A stretch of DNA of 64,000 nt from Clostridia bacterium. Lineage in GTDB: Bacteria; Bacillota; DTU025. Under the pieces are notes generated by a model. The model was not told the origin of the DNA and searched no databases. It was given only the letters and a program-made list of their open reading frames with translations. Numbering within the stretch: position 1 is the first letter of the stretch; each line of letters begins with the position of its first letter. The translations under genes and the position numbers were made by a program. The DNA lies in the NCBI GenBank assembly GCA_034926675.1, contig JAYFQW010000016.1, forward strand, positions 17,123-81,122, in the 5' to 3' direction. Below are positions 62,000 to 64,000 of this stretch, in pieces.

Positions 62000-62881
62000 C
62001 TACACCTCGCTGTCCACTCTGGAGCTGAAGAACTTCACGTTTATCAGCGACAGGGTGAATATGATGATGAAGAGTATAAAAGCCAGGGCCGATGCTTTCC
62101 CCATCTCCATGTAGTCGAAGGCCAGCTTGTATATGAGGTAGCCCACGGTAGTGGTGCTATCGAGGGGGCCGCCGCGGGTCATGGCGTACACTTCGGTGAA
62201 GGTCTGAAATGTGCTGATCAGGCCCATGGTGAGAACGTAGTACGTTACCGGCCGGAGCATCGGCCATGTAATGCCGGTGAACCGGCGCCATGGGCCGGCG
62301 CCGTCTATCATGGCAGCCTCATACAAGTAACGAGGTATGCCTTGAAGCCCAGCCAGGTAAATGACCATGTTCCATCCGATGCCTTTCCACACCCTCATGA
62401 TGGCCAGCGAGTGCAGAGCCGTTTTCGGCGACGTAAGCCACCTCACCTGGTTGATTCCCAGCGCCCCCAGTAGGTTATTGAGGAGGCCCGAATCGTAGTC
62501 ATATATCCACATCCAGATCATGCTCACTGCCACCATAGACGTAACAACTGGCAAGTAGTAAGCCGTTCGGAACAGCGTTATGGCGTGAAGCCGGCGGTTC
62601 ACGAGTATCGCCAAACCCAGTGAGCAGATGATGTTGATAGGTAATACTTCGATAGCGTACTGGAAAGTGTTCCTGAGGGCGGTCCACATCTGGCCGCTCT
62701 GGCCCAAGAGCGCACGGTAGTTGTAGAGACCTGTCCATCGAGGCGACTGCAGCATGGTGTAGTCAGTGAAGCTCAAATATAGCGATACTGCCATCGGAAC
62801 AAAGCTTGTGACTGCAACATACAGCACGACCGGTGCAATGAACAAGTATGCGCATACATATGACCTTCGTTTCGAGCGCAC
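62000..62881 (-). CDS. CUT1 carbohydrate ABC transporter permease (MalF/UgpA type)
   Basis: 293 residues, six helices (YLFIAPVVLYVAVTSFVPMA and so on) and the EAA loop YLYEAAMIDGAGPWRRFTGI. The TRGGPLDSTTTVGYLIYK segment is typical of UgpA-like subunits. About 90 bases separate it from the binding-protein gene. Confidence 0.9.
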   Translation of the reverse strand: MRSKRRSYVCAYLFIAPVVLYVAVTSFVPMAVSLYLSFTDYTMLQSPRWTGLYNYRALLGQSGQMWTALRNTFQYAIEVLPINIICSLGLAILVNRRLHAITLFRTAYYLPVVTSMVAVSMIWMWIYDYDSGLLNNLLGALGINQVRWLTSPKTALHSLAIMRVWKGIGWNMVIYLAGLQGIPRYLYEAAMIDGAGPWRRFTGITWPMLRPVTYYVLTMGLISTFQTFTEVYAMTRGGPLDSTTTVGYLIYKLAFDYMEMGKASALAFILFIIIFTLSLINVKFFSSRVDSEV

Positions 62882-62968
62882 TCCTTTGTCCTCCCTAAGC
62901 GCCCTGGGGCGAGATTGAGGACGCCAGCGTCAGTGTTGATGCCGATGCCGGCGTCCTTCGTGACTACG

Positions 62969-64000
62969 CTACTTGCCAGAAAGCGCGGCGTTACACTCTG
63001 CAGCGGCCTTGTCCAGGGCGCCCTTGGACGACATTGCTCCGAACGCGGCCTTTTCGATGCACGATGCCAGTATGTCGCGCACCTTGACCCAGGCAGGGAC
63101 GTTGGGGTTGCCTTTGCCGTAGGCCATGCCGTCAACGTACGCCTGGATGCGGGCGTCCTTGGCTACGAAGGGCAGGCTCTTCAGAGATTGCCGAGGAGGA
63201 AGCATGCTCAACGAGCCGCATATTCTGCCCAGTATGTCGGGGCTGGTCATGAACTTCATGACTTCCCATGCGGCGTCTTTGTTCTTGGAGTCCTTGGCCA
63301 TGAACAGGCCGCTGAACGAATACAGCACTACCTGCTGCTTGTTCTTGAGAGGCGGTGCAACCCGAATGTGCTTGTAAACATCGGGCGAGTAAGCCTCGAT
63401 AAGCGCAAGGTCGTTTGGCACTGCAAACTGCATCGCGACCTTACCCACGGCTATCGGAAGCACATTGCCCATAGGCTGCTCGATAGTGTTGGTGGTGCAG
63501 CCGTCCTTGTAGATCAGATCCACGAGGAACTGAAGGGCCTCTACGCCTTCCTTGCCATTGAATATGGCCCTGGAGCCGTCGGCGCTCACGAAATCGCCGC
63601 CGTTCTGCCACAGGAAGTTGGAGTAGATCTGTTGGGCGTCGATGCCCTGGAACGGAATGTCGAGCCCTTCCCTAACCATCCTGTTGCCCTGCTTGACTGT
63701 GAGGGCCTTGGCGGTTGCACGCAGCTCTTCCCAGGTGGTCGGGGGCTTATCCGGGTCGAGCCCGGCTTCGCGAAAGAAATCCTCTCTGTAGATCAGCAGA
63801 CGACCTGCGCCGAACAGCGGCATCAGATAGCGCTTGCCTATGTAGGCGCCTGCATCGAGAGTGGGGCCGAAATCCCCGGCGTCGGCCAGGGTCGCCATAT
63901 AGCGGTCAAGGGGTTCGATGCTGTCGTTGAAGGCCAACCCGGCGGTTGCCGCCTGCCCGTGCAGGAACACATCCGGCGGAACCTTTGCTGCGAACGCTGT
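62969..64000 (-). CDS. CUT1 extracellular sugar-binding protein, N-terminus beyond the window
   Basis: 344 codons visible, still open at the right edge. The family 1 binding fold is clear (YLMPLFGAGRLLIYREDFF, GLDPDKPPTTWEELRATAKA, WQNGGDFVSADGSRAIFNG, AAWEVMKFMTSPDILGRICG). It delivers a sugar to the two permeases encoded downstream. No CUT1 ATPase gene is in the window; these systems often share one. Confidence 0.88.
   Translation of the reverse strand, partial: TAFAAKVPPDVFLHGQAATAGLAFNDSIEPLDRYMATLADAGDFGPTLDAGAYIGKRYLMPLFGAGRLLIYREDFFREAGLDPDKPPTTWEELRATAKALTVKQGNRMVREGLDIPFQGIDAQQIYSNFLWQNGGDFVSADGSRAIFNGKEGVEALQFLVDLIYKDGCTTNTIEQPMGNVLPIAVGKVAMQFAVPNDLALIEAYSPDVYKHIRVAPPLKNKQQVVLYSFSGLFMAKDSKNKDAAWEVMKFMTSPDILGRICGSLSMLPPRQSLKSLPFVAKDARIQAYVDGMAYGKGNPNVPAWVKVRDILASCIEKAAFGAMSSKGALDKAAAECNAALSGK

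Overview
The window looks like the chromosome of an anaerobic, GC-rich member of the Bacillota (Firmicutes), perhaps a deep clostridial or Limnochordia-type lineage. This rests on strong Shine-Dalgarno sequences with frequent GTG/TTG starts, an [FeFe]-hydrogenase maturation set, a sigma-54 AcoR-type activator, lantibiotic-immunity genes, BlaI/M56 and MurQ/BadF-kinase recycling genes. Two secreted proteins (the peptide-binding protein and alkaline phosphatase) have cleavable signal peptides without a lipobox. The exact taxon cannot be read from the window.

Layout. 1-2.8 kb: RpiR regulator, the start of a GH3 hexosaminidase (cut by the window edge), a decayed MFS gene, a NagD-like HAD phosphatase and a CsaA remnant. 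3-10 kb: an ECF sigma factor operon with a membrane protein (possible anti-sigma), two ABC ATPases (one degenerate) and large ABC-2 permeases, one carrying an M1-peptidase-like domain that lacks HEXXH. 10.2-14.8 kb: hydF, hydG, hydE and a TM1266-type regulator behind a structured attenuator leader RNA. 14.9-17.8 kb: NarL-type regulator, gutted histidine kinase, HepT remnant and an intact MNT/HEPN pair. 18.1-23.1 kb: a complete lantibiotic self-protection operon (LanR-K-F-E-G-I) with no lantibiotic precursor or synthetase in view, followed by an S41 peptidase gene broken by one TGA and two ABC-2 exporters, one of which has lost its ATPase. 28.7-34.6 kb: M3 peptidase, PIN remnant, AcoR-like activator and an aldehyde dehydrogenase with a near-perfect -24/-12 promoter. 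35.3-39.7 kb: potABCD with its own XRE-cupin regulator and operators. 39.9-43.9 kb: PIG-L deacetylase, M56 peptidase/BlaI pair and an F420-ligase-like protein. 44.5-55.3 kb: one long leftward operon oppABCDF-murQ-murK-nagZ-rpiR (plus a NamZ remnant), which reads as a muropeptide import and recycling pathway. 55.5-64 kb: alkaline phosphatase, VapBC-like pair, an AraC/BtrH-like fusion and a CUT1 sugar ABC transporter cut by the window end.

Two themes stand out. First, transporters are paired with dedicated one- or two-component regulators, often with readable operators (oppA, potA, blaI, ECF and sigma-54 promoters). Second, the window is rich in recent gene decay: at least a dozen fragments, frameshifts or single nonsense codons lie between intact operons.
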